DNA of 64,000 nucleotides, taken from the NCBI GenBank assembly GCA_016709305.1, contig JADJNA010000048.1:186001-250000 (forward strand). Reading direction: 5' to 3'. The notes under the pieces were generated by a model. That model was not told the origin of the DNA. It ran no database searches and saw only the letters and a program-made list of their open reading frames with translations. A program made the translations under genes and the position numbers. The stretch's first letter is position 1. The number at the start of each line of letters is the position of its first letter. The stretch is from Candidatus Villigracilis saccharophilus (GTDB lineage: Bacteria > Chloroflexota > Anaerolineae > Anaerolineales > Villigracilaceae). Below are positions 17,088 through 25,590 of this stretch, piece by piece.

Positions 17088-18179
17088 ATGAAAATTCGAA
17101 CACACTTGGAATCTTTGCCCGCCTATACACCTATAGAACCGTTCGAGGTCTTGTCCGCGCGCATCGGACGCAGCCCGGATCAGATCGTCAAACTGGATGC
17201 GAACGAGAATCCCTACGGTCCGCTGCCGGTTGTCCGTGCGGCGCTGGGCAAAATGGAATTCCCGCATATTTATCCTGACCCTGAAAGCCGCGCCTTGCGA
17301 AAATCACTTGCTAAATTCACCGGCGTTGATGAAGAATATCTGCTGGCGGGACAGGGCGCGGATGAATTGATCGACCTGCTCATGCGTGTCTTCCTTGACC
17401 CGAATGACTGCATCCTTTCCTGTCCGCCCACCTTTGGCATGTACTCCTTCGACGCGGAACTCAACGCGGCAGGTTGTATCGAAGTCCCGCGCCGCGCGGA
17501 TTTTTCACTCGATATGGAAGGCATCCGCAAGGCAGTGGAAACCCATCAACCCAAACTATTCTTTATCACATCGCCCAACAACCCGGATGGTTCTTTGATT
17601 GATTCAAAAACGATGGATGAGTTATTGTCCCTGCCGACTCTGATCGTGCTGGATGAAGCCTACATTGAATTTGCAGGTGATGATCTTGGCGCAAACCTAA
17701 GCCGCATCCGCGAAGTTCCAATGCGTGAGAATTTGATCGTGCTGCGCACTTTCAGCAAATGGGCGGGACTGGCCGGTCTGCGGATCGGATATGGTGTATT
17801 TCCGCTCTGGCTGATGCCCACTCTATGGAAATCCAAACAGCCGTACAATGTCAATGTGGCGGCCAGTATCGCGGCACAGGTTTCATTGGAACACACGGAC
17901 GAATTGAAGAAAGTCGTCGAACTCTTGAAAGAAGAAAGAGCGAGACTATTCAAGGCATTGCAGGAAATCCCATACATAAAACCATATCCCACACAATCCA
18001 ATTTCATTTTGTGTCAGGTGGTTGGACGTGATGCCGCAGAACTCAAGGCTCGTCTGGCGCAGGAACATGGGGTCTTTATCCGCTACTTCAATAAACCCGG
18101 CCTGCGTGACCATATCCGCATCAGCGTGGGACGTCCGCAGGATACGGATGTGTTGTTGGATGCTTTAGGTAAGTTGTAA
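17088..18179 (+). CDS. hisC: histidinol-phosphate aminotransferase
   Basis: A 363-residue PLP-dependent class I/II aminotransferase that converts imidazole-acetol phosphate and glutamate to histidinol phosphate. KLDANENPYGP at the N-terminus and RTFSKWAGLAGLRIGY near 220 (Lys of FSK binds PLP) are family signatures, and SPNNPDGS near 165 contacts the cofactor. The frame is open further upstream, but ATG 17088 gives the normal N-terminus and sits 1 bp after the hisD stop. Confidence 0.94.
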   Translation: MKIRTHLESLPAYTPIEPFEVLSARIGRSPDQIVKLDANENPYGPLPVVRAALGKMEFPHIYPDPESRALRKSLAKFTGVDEEYLLAGQGADELIDLLMRVFLDPNDCILSCPPTFGMYSFDAELNAAGCIEVPRRADFSLDMEGIRKAVETHQPKLFFITSPNNPDGSLIDSKTMDELLSLPTLIVLDEAYIEFAGDDLGANLSRIREVPMRENLIVLRTFSKWAGLAGLRIGYGVFPLWLMPTLWKSKQPYNVNVAASIAAQVSLEHTDELKKVVELLKEERARLFKALQEIPYIKPYPTQSNFILCQVVGRDAAELKARLAQEHGVFIRYFNKPGLRDHIRISVGRPQDTDVLLDALGKL

Positions 18180-18194
18180 CTCAAAGGAGAAACC

Positions 18195-18782
18195 ATGCGA
18201 ACCGCAGAAATTTCACGTCAAACAAATGAAACCCAAATTGAGATCAAACTGGACCTGGATGGAACAGGCAAACACGAAATTTCCACAGGTGTTGGATTCC
18301 TTGATCACATGCTCACGCATCTCGCTGTCCACGGCTTATTTGACCTGACCATCAAAGCAACTGGCGATCTGCATATTGATTCTCATCACACCGTTGAAGA
18401 CGTGGCTTTGGCTTTGGGACAAGCCTTTGACAAAGCGCTCGGTGACCGCAAGGGAATCGTCCGCATGGGAGATTGTTTCGTGCCGATGGATGAAACGCTG
18501 GCTCACGTCGCCATTGACCTGTCAGGGCGTCCTTATTCGGTCATTCAAGCGGAGTGGCACACGCCGTATGTTGGGAATATTCCCACCACTTTGTTCCCTC
18601 ATTTCTTTGAGTCGTTCGCGGTCACATCACGCTGTAATTTACATGCGCGTGTTCTATATGGACGTGATGACCATCATCAGGCCGAGGCTTTGTTCAAGGC
18701 CTGGGCGCGCGCGCTAGATGCTGCGACTCAAACCGATTCGCGCCGCGCGGGAGTGATCCCATCTACAAAAGGGACCTTATAA
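18195..18782 (+). CDS. hisB: imidazoleglycerol-phosphate dehydratase
   Basis: Monofunctional HisB of 195 residues, lacking the N-terminal HAD phosphatase domain found in enterobacterial HisB. The metal-binding motifs DSHHTVEDVALALG near 62 and GRDDHHQAEALFKA near 157 hold the di-manganese centre that dehydrates imidazoleglycerol phosphate. AAAGGAG is placed well before ATG 18195. A two-hairpin palindromic repeat fills the gap to hisH. Because no phosphatase domain is attached, histidinol-phosphatase must come from another gene. Confidence 0.95.
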   Translation: MRTAEISRQTNETQIEIKLDLDGTGKHEISTGVGFLDHMLTHLAVHGLFDLTIKATGDLHIDSHHTVEDVALALGQAFDKALGDRKGIVRMGDCFVPMDETLAHVAIDLSGRPYSVIQAEWHTPYVGNIPTTLFPHFFESFAVTSRCNLHARVLYGRDDHHQAEALFKAWARALDAATQTDSRRAGVIPSTKGTL

Positions 18783-18784
18783 AT

Positions 18785-18840
18785 CTGGAGTCCAGCAGCT
18801 TGCTGCTGGGATTGTCGAACAGCGAGCTGTTCGACTCCAG
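18785..18840 (+). repeat. two-hairpin palindromic repeat between hisB and hisH
   Basis: An outer stem CTGGAGTC/GACTCCAG (18785-18792 with 18833-18840) encloses two hairpins: CCAGCAGC/GCTGCTGG at 18792-18809 and GTCGAACAGC/GCTGTTCGAC at 18814-18835. In RNA it would fold as a three-way junction. REP-like elements placed between cotranscribed genes often affect mRNA stability; no poly-U follows, so it is not a standard terminator. Confidence 0.75.
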
Positions 18841-18854
18841 AAAAAGGATTAAAT

Positions 18855-19469
18855 ATGAATGATGTTGTACTTATAGACGCAGGCACGGGCAATCTCCGTT
18901 CAGTGCAAAAGGCATTGGAAGCCGTTGGCGCAAATGTGCTGCGCACAGATGACCCGAAGAAAGTTGTTTCAGGTGGGCGTGTTGTGCTGCCCGGTGTCGG
19001 TGCGTTCGGAGATTTTATGTCTGGTCTGCGGGCGCGCGGACTGGTGGGAGCGGTCAATGATACGGTGCAGCGCGGAATCCCTTTGCTTGGAATCTGTGTT
19101 GGGATGCAGGCGTTGTTCGAAGTCGGCGAAGAGATGGGTGAACACAAAGGCATGGGGTTACTGCAAGGCAAGGTCGTGAAGTTTGCAGATTCTCTTTCTG
19201 TGAAGATTCCGCACACGGGGTGGAATCAGCTTGAGGCGAAGAACGATGCGCGTCTCTTTGATCAGGTCGATGCCGGGGCGTATGTCTATTTCAATCACTC
19301 ATATTACTGTCAGCCGCAGAATTCATCCGATATTCTGGCGACGACCGACTATGGAATTAACTATGCCTGTGCGGTGCAGTGTGAGAATATTTATGGCGTA
19401 CAGTTTCATCCTGAGAAGAGTCAGGCGATTGGCTTGAAAATATTAAAAAACTTTTTGGAGGCAAAATGA
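18855..19469 (+). CDS. hisH: imidazole glycerol phosphate synthase glutaminase subunit
   Basis: A 204-residue class I glutamine amidotransferase that supplies ammonia to HisF. GICVGMQALFE near 80 has the nucleophile Cys, and VQFHPEKSQ near 183 has the catalytic His and Glu. Its 3' end overlaps the hisA start by 4 bp. The partner subunit gene hisF is separated by hisA and an inserted regulator pair. Confidence 0.94.
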   Translation: MNDVVLIDAGTGNLRSVQKALEAVGANVLRTDDPKKVVSGGRVVLPGVGAFGDFMSGLRARGLVGAVNDTVQRGIPLLGICVGMQALFEVGEEMGEHKGMGLLQGKVVKFADSLSVKIPHTGWNQLEAKNDARLFDQVDAGAYVYFNHSYYCQPQNSSDILATTDYGINYACAVQCENIYGVQFHPEKSQAIGLKILKNFLEAK

Positions 19470-20182
19470 TCATTTATCCCGCGATCGATCTGCGCGGCGG
19501 AAAAGTGGTGCGCTTGAAGGAAGGCGACCCCGCGCGCATGACGGCGTACAGCGACGACCCTGCAGAGATGGCTCGAAAATGGCTAAGCATGGGAGCCGTG
19601 TGGCTGCATGTTGTCAACCTCGATGGAGCATTCGGCGAAAGCGACGATGCGAATCGTTCCGCGCTTGAGGCGATCTTGAAGCTGGGCGCGCAGGTGCAGT
19701 TCGGCGGCGGGATGCGTTCGCTTGATGCAATTGAAGATGCGATTGCGCTGGGTGTGAGCCGCGTTGTGCTTGGCACGATTGCAATTGAACAACCCAAAGT
19801 CGTTATAGCCGCGTTAAAGAAATTTGGTCCAGAAAAAATAGCAGTGGGGATCGACGCGCGCGACGGACTTGTGGCTGTGCGTGGATGGAAGTCGGACAGC
19901 GGAATTCTTGCAAAAGACCTGGCGCTTCAAATGCGGACCGTTGGACTGCGTACGGTTATCTTTACAGATATCCGCAGGGACGGTTTGGGCAGCGGGCTGA
20001 ACATCCCTTCCACCCGCGAGTTGGCTGATGTAAGCGGACTCGATGTCATTGCTTCCGGTGGTGTGAATACAATCGGGGACGTGATAGAAGCAAAGGAAGC
20101 TGGCTTGGCTGGTTGTATTATCGGCAGGGCGTTGTATGAAGGGACTATCAAATTGAACGATGCTCTCGGAATCAAGCCTTGA
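19466..20182 (+). CDS. hisA: ProFAR isomerase (phosphoribosylformimino-AICAR-P isomerase)
   Basis: A 238-residue TIM barrel that isomerises ProFAR to PRFAR. AIDLRGGKVVRL at the N-terminus carries the first catalytic Asp, and TDIRRDGLGSG near 168 the second; VNLDGAFGE near 50 and GGGMRS near 81 line the phosphate site. Overlaps hisH by 4 bp. Its 3' end overlaps the convergent membrane-protein gene by 11 bp, which suggests the latter pair was inserted tightly behind it. Confidence 0.95.
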   Translation: MIIYPAIDLRGGKVVRLKEGDPARMTAYSDDPAEMARKWLSMGAVWLHVVNLDGAFGESDDANRSALEAILKLGAQVQFGGGMRSLDAIEDAIALGVSRVVLGTIAIEQPKVVIAALKKFGPEKIAVGIDARDGLVAVRGWKSDSGILAKDLALQMRTVGLRTVIFTDIRRDGLGSGLNIPSTRELADVSGLDVIASGGVNTIGDVIEAKEAGLAGCIIGRALYEGTIKLNDALGIKP

Positions 20183-20549
20183 TGAAGAAGGTAAATTGAG
20201 CGATGAAGTAGGAGAAGATTCCGATGGAAAGAGCTATGTTCCCAGTGATCAATGGAATTCCCATGAGGCTGGATAACGGCATCGAAATTATGTATAGCAA
20301 CAAACTGATAATAATCGATGCAACGAGCGCTTTTCTTTGAATCTCCTGTCCGTGAGAGTCGCGACGCAAGGGAAAGAACGGATTTCCCAGGTCTATGCTG
20401 AACCAACCGCTGTGCAAATAGAATAGGAATAACCCAAAGAAAACGATTGTCATTAGAGCGGATGTCAAGGTGAGATCCCATACAAGTATGGAGAAGACTG
20501 AGCTTAGGATAAATCTTGAAATGTAATATGGGAAGAATTCTTTTTTCAT
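20172..20549 (-). CDS. small membrane protein paired with XRE regulator
   Basis: A 125-residue protein with four hydrophobic segments (SSVFSILVWDL region, SALMTIVFFGLFLFYL, ALVASIIISLLLYIIS, GNIALSIGIFSYFIAQF) and a short polar loop after the second (SIDLGNPFFPLRR). Function unknown. ATG 20549 has AGGAG about 7 nt upstream and overlaps the regulator stop codon (ATGA), so it is coupled to that gene. Small membrane proteins downstream of XRE regulators are common, but no role is established here. It is on the strand opposite the histidine genes and lies between hisA and hisF. Confidence 0.75.
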   Translation of the reverse strand: MKKEFFPYYISRFILSSVFSILVWDLTLTSALMTIVFFGLFLFYLHSGWFSIDLGNPFFPLRRDSHGQEIQRKALVASIIISLLLYIISMPLSSLMGIPLITGNIALSIGIFSYFIAQFTFFIKA

Positions 20550-20764
20550 TGGTTGTTCTCCTGCAGCCAAAAGATTTTTTCAATGGGAATATTTACTGCC
20601 TGGCTGATACGCAAAGCTGTTTCAACAGTTGGAATAAAGCGCCCGTTTTCGATCGCAATAATGGAGACTCTCGCAATTCCAACAAGTTCGGCAAGTTGAG
20701 CCTGGGTCATTCCAAGTTTTGCGCGTATCTCTTTGAGGTGATTTCCTACATATTTATGAACCAT
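20546..20764 (-). CDS. XRE-family transcriptional regulator
   Basis: A 72-residue helix-turn-helix protein consisting almost entirely of the domain: LKEIRAKLGMTQAQLAELVG, then RVSIIAIENGRFIPTVETAL. ATG 20764 is chosen; an upstream in-frame ATG at 20800 would translate through the operator. Directly upstream lie two copies of the palindrome GTTAAGTATACTTAAC (20768-20783, perfect; 20796-20811, near-perfect), so autoregulation is likely. It is followed by the coupled membrane-protein gene. Confidence 0.85.
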   Translation of the reverse strand: MVHKYVGNHLKEIRAKLGMTQAQLAELVGIARVSIIAIENGRFIPTVETALRISQAVNIPIEKIFWLQENNQ

Positions 20765-20767
20765 AAT

Positions 20768-20811
20768 GTTAAGTATACTTAACATTACTAAAAAGGTCAA
20801 GTGTACTTAAC
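20768..20811 (-). promoter_or_regulatory. tandem palindromic operators of the XRE regulator
   Basis: GTTAAGTATACTTAAC at 20768-20783 is a perfect 16-bp palindrome. GTCAAGTGTACTTAAC at 20796-20811 is the same site with one broken pair. Centres are 28 bp apart. The first site abuts the regulator start codon; the second is 35 bp upstream of the hisF start, so binding could also affect readthrough into hisF. Confidence 0.75.
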
Positions 20812-20845
20812 ATAAGTCGTATTGCTGTTTTGAAGGAGATATTTT

Positions 20846-21601
20846 ATGCTGGCTAAAAGAATCATTCCATGCCTTGATATTAAAGATGGACGCGTGGTAA
20901 AGGGTGTCAATTTTATTAATCTGCGTGATGCAGGTGACCCTGTGGAACAGGCGCGTTTATACGATGAACAAGGCGCGGATGAATTGGTCTTTCTCGATAT
21001 TTCCGCGACGAACGAGGGACGCAAGACCACGCTTGAATTGGTCAGCCGCGTGGCGGAAACTGTCTTCATGCCGTTGACCGTCGGCGGCGGCATCCGTGAA
21101 GTGGATGATATGAGGAATTTGCTTCTCGCTGGCGCGGACAAGATCAGCGTCAACTCGGCGGCGGTCAAGAGACCCGAGTTATTATCAGAAGGCGCGGCGC
21201 GTTTTGGGGCGCAATGCATCGTGCTGGCGATTGACGCGCGTCGAAGCAGTTCGAGTTGGGAAGTGTACGTCAACGGCGGACGAGTCCCGACAGGAATTGA
21301 CGCAATTGAATGGGCAGCCCGCGGAGTGGATTTGGGCGCGGGTGAAATTTTATTGACCAGCATGGATGCGGATGGAACATTGGCTGGTTACAACATCGAA
21401 TTGACTCGCATCATTGCCGAAGCCGTATCTGTGCCCGTTATCGCTTCGGGCGGGGCGGGGACTCCGTCCCATTTTGCGGATGTACTCACCGAAGGCAAAG
21501 CGGATGCCGCGCTGGCGGCTTCCCTTTTTCATGATGGGAAGTTAAGAATCGCAGAGTTGAAAAAAGAATTGCAGGGTTGGGGTGTGCCTGTGAGGATTTA
21601 A
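20846..21601 (+). CDS. hisF: imidazole glycerol phosphate synthase cyclase subunit
   Basis: A 251-residue TIM barrel that cyclises PRFAR with ammonia from HisH to IGP and AICAR. CLDIKDGRVVKGVNF at the N-terminus holds catalytic Asp11; TSMDADGTLAGY near 173 holds the second Asp; VGGGIR near 81 is a phosphate-binding loop. GAAGGAGA precedes ATG 20846. The XRE pair interrupts the plus-strand gene order just upstream, so hisF needs either long readthrough or its own promoter. Confidence 0.95.
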   Translation: MLAKRIIPCLDIKDGRVVKGVNFINLRDAGDPVEQARLYDEQGADELVFLDISATNEGRKTTLELVSRVAETVFMPLTVGGGIREVDDMRNLLLAGADKISVNSAAVKRPELLSEGAARFGAQCIVLAIDARRSSSSWEVYVNGGRVPTGIDAIEWAARGVDLGAGEILLTSMDADGTLAGYNIELTRIIAEAVSVPVIASGGAGTPSHFADVLTEGKADAALAASLFHDGKLRIAELKKELQGWGVPVRI

Positions 21602-21604
21602 AGT

Positions 21605-21680
21605 TGATCCACAGATGATTTGGATTTTGCAGATTTTATTTTTCTCATCTGTGCAATCTGCCAGATCTGCGGATGATTTT
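21605..21680. repeat. imperfect palindromic repeat between hisF and hisI
   Basis: ATCCACAGAT near the left end can pair with ATCTGCGGAT near the right end, with internal GCAGAT/ATCTGTGC elements. A related element sits at 36330-36377 between the carrier-protein and FAAL genes, sharing ATCCGCAGAT...ATCTGCGGAT. Non-coding, intra-operonic. Confidence 0.55.
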
Positions 21681-21696
21681 TTTACTGGAGAAATAA

Positions 21697-22035
21697 ATGC
21701 AAATACCTGAAATAAAATTTGACTCAAACGGCCTTGTCCCTGCCATTGTGCAGGATGCGGGGACGAATCAAGTCTTGATGCTGGCGTACATGAATGAAGA
21801 GTCATTACGTTTGACATTGGAAAAAGGCGAGACAATTTTCTGGTCACGCAGCCGCAGTGAGTTGTGGCATAAGGGCGAGACGTCGGGGAATATTCAGAAA
21901 GTCATTGAAATCCGCGTGGATTGTGATGCGGATACGCTTCTGATCCTTGTCCACCCTGCGGGACCAGCCTGCCATACCGGAAATCAGACTTGTTTTTATA
22001 GAGGTATAGGCTCTAAAGGTTTTCAAAACCTTTAG
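21697..22035 (+). CDS. hisI: phosphoribosyl-AMP cyclohydrolase
   Basis: A 112-residue monofunctional HisI that opens the adenine ring of PR-AMP. QVLMLAYMNEESL, FWSRSRSELWHKGETSGN and the metal-binding DCDADT (about 72-77) with later Cys residues in GPACHTGNQTC are all present. AGGAGAAATAA gives the start. Oddly, the last ~9 codons (GSKGFQNL and the stop) are encoded by a perfect palindromic repeat (22008-22040), so the C-terminus has been replaced or extended by the repeat. Confidence 0.94.
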   Translation: MQIPEIKFDSNGLVPAIVQDAGTNQVLMLAYMNEESLRLTLEKGETIFWSRSRSELWHKGETSGNIQKVIEIRVDCDADTLLILVHPAGPACHTGNQTCFYRGIGSKGFQNL

Positions 22036-22040
22036 AGCCT
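22008..22040. repeat. perfect palindrome overlapping the hisI 3' end
   Basis: AGGCTCTAAAGGTTTT, one central base, AAAACCTTTAGAGCCT: a 16-bp perfect stem that includes the hisI stop codon. The CCTAAAGG...CCTTTAGG core recurs in the hairpin at 51054-51103. It may protect or process the mRNA between hisI and hisE. Confidence 0.75.
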
Positions 22041-22060
22041 CCTACAATTGGAGAAATAAA

Positions 22061-22336
22061 ATGAGCATTCAATGGTTGTTCGATGTAATTGAAAACCGTA
22101 AAAATAATCCTACTGAAAAATCATACACTTCAAGCCTGTTCGCGGAAGGCTTGCCAAAGATCGCGCAGAAAGTTGGCGAAGAGGGGACTGAAGTCGTTGT
22201 GGCGGCGCTGGCGCAGGAAGATCAGCGCCTGGTCGAAGAAGTGGCTGACCTAACCTATCACACGCTCGTGCTGCTTTCCGCGCGCGGGCTCACCCCCGCG
22301 CATATCCTCGCCGAGCTGGAGAGGCGCCACAAATGA
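22061..22336 (+). CDS. hisE: phosphoribosyl-ATP pyrophosphatase
   Basis: A 91-residue all-helical MazG-like pyrophosphohydrolase that converts PR-ATP to PR-AMP. KIAQKVGEEGTEVVVAALA near 36-54 and EEVADLTYHTLVLL near 65-78 carry the acidic Mg2+ ligands. The stop overlaps the HAD gene start by 4 bp (ATGA). HisI and HisE are separate here, rather than fused as in enterobacteria. Confidence 0.93.
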   Translation: MSIQWLFDVIENRKNNPTEKSYTSSLFAEGLPKIAQKVGEEGTEVVVAALAQEDQRLVEEVADLTYHTLVLLSARGLTPAHILAELERRHK

Positions 22337-23463
22337 CGAAGATCGTTTTACTGGATATTGACGGCGTGCTGGTCAGTCACGGCGGATATCGCGCGGCTTT
22401 GCACTCCACATTGAATCATTATGCCAGCCTGATGGGACTCGACCATTTCGATTTCCCCGAAGAAAAACTGGCTGAATTGGAGAAGCGCGGAATCTTTAGC
22501 GAATGGGATATGGTTCCGCTTTTGCTCGGTGCTTTGTGGAATGATATTCTTGCCCATTACCCAAAAATAAATCTGCCCGCGGACCTGTCATCCGCGGCGG
22601 TGGAGATCGGCCGTCACGTCAATGGGTATCTGCCCCGTGAACTTCATGTCCCTGAGTTTGAGTTCACTGCGGGGCAATATCCCGCCGAGGCTGCCCTGCA
22701 GCAGGGATGTTTTCCTTTTATCCCTGCGGATCTCCGCACCAATCTTTTAAGTCAATCCCGTAATGTCAATTTTTCGCACACCATGCGATTGTTTCAGCAC
22801 TACACCCTGGGCAGCCATATATTCAGCCAGACCTATAAATTACCTGCAGAAATTGAAACGGACTCTTTTCTGCATACTCATGACCGCTCAAAAATAGATG
22901 ATGAAATTCGTGGACGATTGCGCCGATCAACCCTTCGCCTGGCTGGATTAACAGCGCGTCCTTCTGCGCCGCCGAAAGAGGTTTCTGATTCACATTTTGG
23001 GTACGCACCTGAAGCGGAGATCGCGCTCGAACTCGTCGGGTTGGCTGATATTCCCTTGATGGCTTTTGGCAAGCTGGAATATCTTGCCGCCCAATATCAA
23101 CTTGACCCCGCAGCATTAATGAAACCTTCACCTTTTCAGGCTTTGGCCGCGACGCTCGCCGCATGGACAGGCGAAGAATGGCCTGCTTTACAGGCGGCGC
23201 ATCAATGGCGCGAGACTGGCAAGTTGAATGGCATGTTCAAGCAGCTGCCGAATAAATTTGAATTGATCGTGGTGGAAGATACGATGGGGGGGATCCGTTC
23301 GACGCGCAAGGCGGGTGAGATATTAAAGGACGCTGGCTTTGATGTGGATGTGCAGGCTTATGGGTTGACTTCGGGCAGCGCTTCGAAAGCTGATGCGTTC
23401 GAGCAATTTGATGTTCCGTATTTTGAAGATTGGTCAGCGTTGATGAATGGTGTTGCGCTTTAG
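22333..23463 (+). CDS. HAD-superfamily hydrolase at the end of the his operon
   Basis: A 376-residue haloacid-dehalogenase-type protein. VLLDIDGVLV supplies the catalytic DxD (D8, D10) and VVEDTMGGIRSTRKAG near 310 resembles motif IV of beta-phosphoglucomutase-type HADs (ED). The roughly 280-residue insert between them is large and unlike simple phosphatases. The start overlaps hisE by 4 bp, so it is cotranslated with the histidine genes. The operon otherwise contains every histidine enzyme except histidinol-phosphatase, making this the obvious candidate; that is inference from position. It could instead be an unrelated HAD swept into the operon. Confidence 0.75.
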   Translation: MTKIVLLDIDGVLVSHGGYRAALHSTLNHYASLMGLDHFDFPEEKLAELEKRGIFSEWDMVPLLLGALWNDILAHYPKINLPADLSSAAVEIGRHVNGYLPRELHVPEFEFTAGQYPAEAALQQGCFPFIPADLRTNLLSQSRNVNFSHTMRLFQHYTLGSHIFSQTYKLPAEIETDSFLHTHDRSKIDDEIRGRLRRSTLRLAGLTARPSAPPKEVSDSHFGYAPEAEIALELVGLADIPLMAFGKLEYLAAQYQLDPAALMKPSPFQALAATLAAWTGEEWPALQAAHQWRETGKLNGMFKQLPNKFELIVVEDTMGGIRSTRKAGEILKDAGFDVDVQAYGLTSGSASKADAFEQFDVPYFEDWSALMNGVAL

Positions 23464-23470
23464 AAGGGAT

Positions 23471-23580
23471 GTCGCTGCGAGCAGGTTTATCGCGAAGCAG
23501 CCCCTTGATATAAGGAGATTGCTCCCTGGCACTGCGCGCCAGGGCAAGTGTCGTCGGGCTAAAGCCCTTCTCGCAACGAC
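23471..23580. repeat. MITE-like repeat, copy B
   Basis: About 110 bp from GTCGCTGCGAG to CTCGCAACGAC, sharing AGATTGCTC and GGCAAGTGTCGTCG with the copies at 14335, 33084 and 40740. It lies between the convergent HAD and ABC-F genes. Confidence 0.65.
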
Positions 23581-23581
23581 A

Positions 23582-25417
23582 TTATTGTAGCTTTTCCAAC
23601 TCTTCCCAGCGCTGATATGCCTGCGCGAGTTCATCGTGTAATTGATTTAACTTGTCCACTGTGGATGTGATCTTGGCGCTGTCTTGTTGATAGAAGGATG
23701 CGTCGGCCATTGCGGCGCTGAGGGCGTGGACTTCGGCTTCGAGGGATTCGATGCGCTGGGGGAGTTCGGTGAGTTCCTGTTTTTGCGCTTCGAGTGCGCG
23801 TTGTTCCTTGTATGTTAATTTGCGCGGAGCGGACGAATCTTTAGGCGCTGATTCTGCTTGGGTTGTTGAGGCAGGCTTTGCTGAGTCTGAAGCGGGCTTG
23901 TCGAGCAGATCAGCCTGCCGCTTCCACTCATCATATCCACCGACAGTTTCTGTGACTTTGCCATTTCCATCCATTGCAAGCGTGCTGGTGACGATGTTAT
24001 TGAGAAAGGCGCGGTCATGACTGACGAGGAGGAGCGTGCCATCATATTCGAGCAAAAGTTCCTCGAGAATTTCCAGCGTTTCAACATCGAGATCGTTGGT
24101 CGGTTCATCCAGCACGAGCAGATTCGCGGAACGGGCAAAGAGCCGCGCCAGCAAGAGACGATTGCGTTCGCCGCCCGAAAGCGCGCTGATGGGCGCATTG
24201 ACCCGCTCGCGCGTGAAAAGAAAATCTTCGAGATAGCCCATCAGGTTGCGTGTGCGCCCGTTGATCGTGACCGTGTCGCGTCCCTGCCCGACGTTATCCA
24301 AAATGGATTTGCTGTCATCGAGCTGCGCGCGCAGTTGATCAAAATAAGCGATCTCCAAATTCGTGCCGTATTCAACGCTTCCAGTTTGCGGAGTTAATTC
24401 ATTGAGCAGTAAACGCAGCAAAGTTGTTTTGCCCGAACCATTCGGACCAATGATGCCGACCTTGTCGCCGCGTTGAATCGTGGTGGTGAAATCGCTGACG
24501 ATGGGCTGACTTCCAAATGAATAGCTGACGTTCTCAACTTCGATCACAAGTTTGCCGGAACGCTTCTCGGCCTGGATTTGCATCTTCACTTTGCCTGGGC
24601 GTTCACGCCGTTCGAGCCGCTGCTCGCGCAGACGCTTCAGCGCGCGCACGCGGCCTTCGTTGCGTGTGCGCCGCGCTTCGATGCCTTTGCGAATCCAAAC
24701 TTCTTCCTGCGCCAGTTTTTTATCGAAGAGGATGTTCTGCTCCGCTTCGGCGGTGAGCATGGCTTCCTTACGTTCGAGGAAGGTGGTGTAACTGCAATCC
24801 CAATCGAAGAGATGACCGCGATCCAGTTCAATGATGCGCGTGGTTAACTTTTGCAGAAAGACGCGGTCATGGGTGACGAATAATAATGTGCCGCCCCAGC
24901 GTTTGAGAAAATTTTCAAGCCAGTTGATCGAGTCAATGTCAAGGTGGTTGGTGGGTTCATCCAATAAAAGCAGATCGGGCTTTTTGACCAGTCCGCGCGC
25001 GAGCATGACGCGGCGCTTCATCCCAGCAGACAACACTTCAAAGCGCGTGTCCACGTACGCATCCAAACTCATGCGCGAGATGACCTGCTCCACTTGAAGT
25101 TGTCCCTGCCAGTGGTGCTCATCTGCTTTGGGGAGGGGCGAGTCGAGTCCGCTCGCGATGATGTCAAATACTTTGCCTTCAATACCAGCGGGGACTTCCT
25201 GCGGCAGATAGGCCACGCCTAAATTTTGCTGACGGGCAATGGTTCCGCTTAGTGGTGAAATGTCGCCATTGACCAACTTAAGCAAAGTGGACTTCCCCAT
25301 GCCGTTGCGACCCAACAGACCGACCCATTCGCCCTGTTCGATCTGCAAGTTGATCTCGTCAAATAGGCGCGGTCCGCCGAAGCCGAGACTCACGCCCTGT
25401 AAACTGATTAATGCCAT
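23582..25417 (-). CDS. uup: ABC-F family ATPase (Uup-like)
   Basis: A 611-residue soluble ABC-F protein with two ATPase domains and no membrane region; such proteins act on ribosomes. Domain 1 has Walker A GRNGMGKST (~residue 38) and signature LSAGMKRRVMLARG; domain 2 has GPNGSGKTT (~345) and LSGGERNRLLLARL. A linker rich in Arg/Glu separates them. The C-terminal ~90 residues (YKEQRALEAQKQEL and following) form a coiled coil as in Uup, which favours Uup over EttA. The 5' end and upstream 60 bp are duplicated at 28186-28279. Confidence 0.88.
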   Translation of the reverse strand: MALISLQGVSLGFGGPRLFDEINLQIEQGEWVGLLGRNGMGKSTLLKLVNGDISPLSGTIARQQNLGVAYLPQEVPAGIEGKVFDIIASGLDSPLPKADEHHWQGQLQVEQVISRMSLDAYVDTRFEVLSAGMKRRVMLARGLVKKPDLLLLDEPTNHLDIDSINWLENFLKRWGGTLLFVTHDRVFLQKLTTRIIELDRGHLFDWDCSYTTFLERKEAMLTAEAEQNILFDKKLAQEEVWIRKGIEARRTRNEGRVRALKRLREQRLERRERPGKVKMQIQAEKRSGKLVIEVENVSYSFGSQPIVSDFTTTIQRGDKVGIIGPNGSGKTTLLRLLLNELTPQTGSVEYGTNLEIAYFDQLRAQLDDSKSILDNVGQGRDTVTINGRTRNLMGYLEDFLFTRERVNAPISALSGGERNRLLLARLFARSANLLVLDEPTNDLDVETLEILEELLLEYDGTLLLVSHDRAFLNNIVTSTLAMDGNGKVTETVGGYDEWKRQADLLDKPASDSAKPASTTQAESAPKDSSAPRKLTYKEQRALEAQKQELTELPQRIESLEAEVHALSAAMADASFYQQDSAKITSTVDKLNQLHDELAQAYQRWEELEKLQ

Positions 25418-25590
25418 ATATGATCCATGTCCTTTGAGGGGGAAAATATACTACGAAAAATTGAAAATCAGGGATGAAAAAGGCGGCCGCCAGGAGACCA
25501 CCGCTGAATGAGTTTTAAGGAAAAAATAGCAGGCTGGGTTGTTTGTCAATTCCGGATATACAAAAAACACATCTGCCGGAATAGGTTCTT

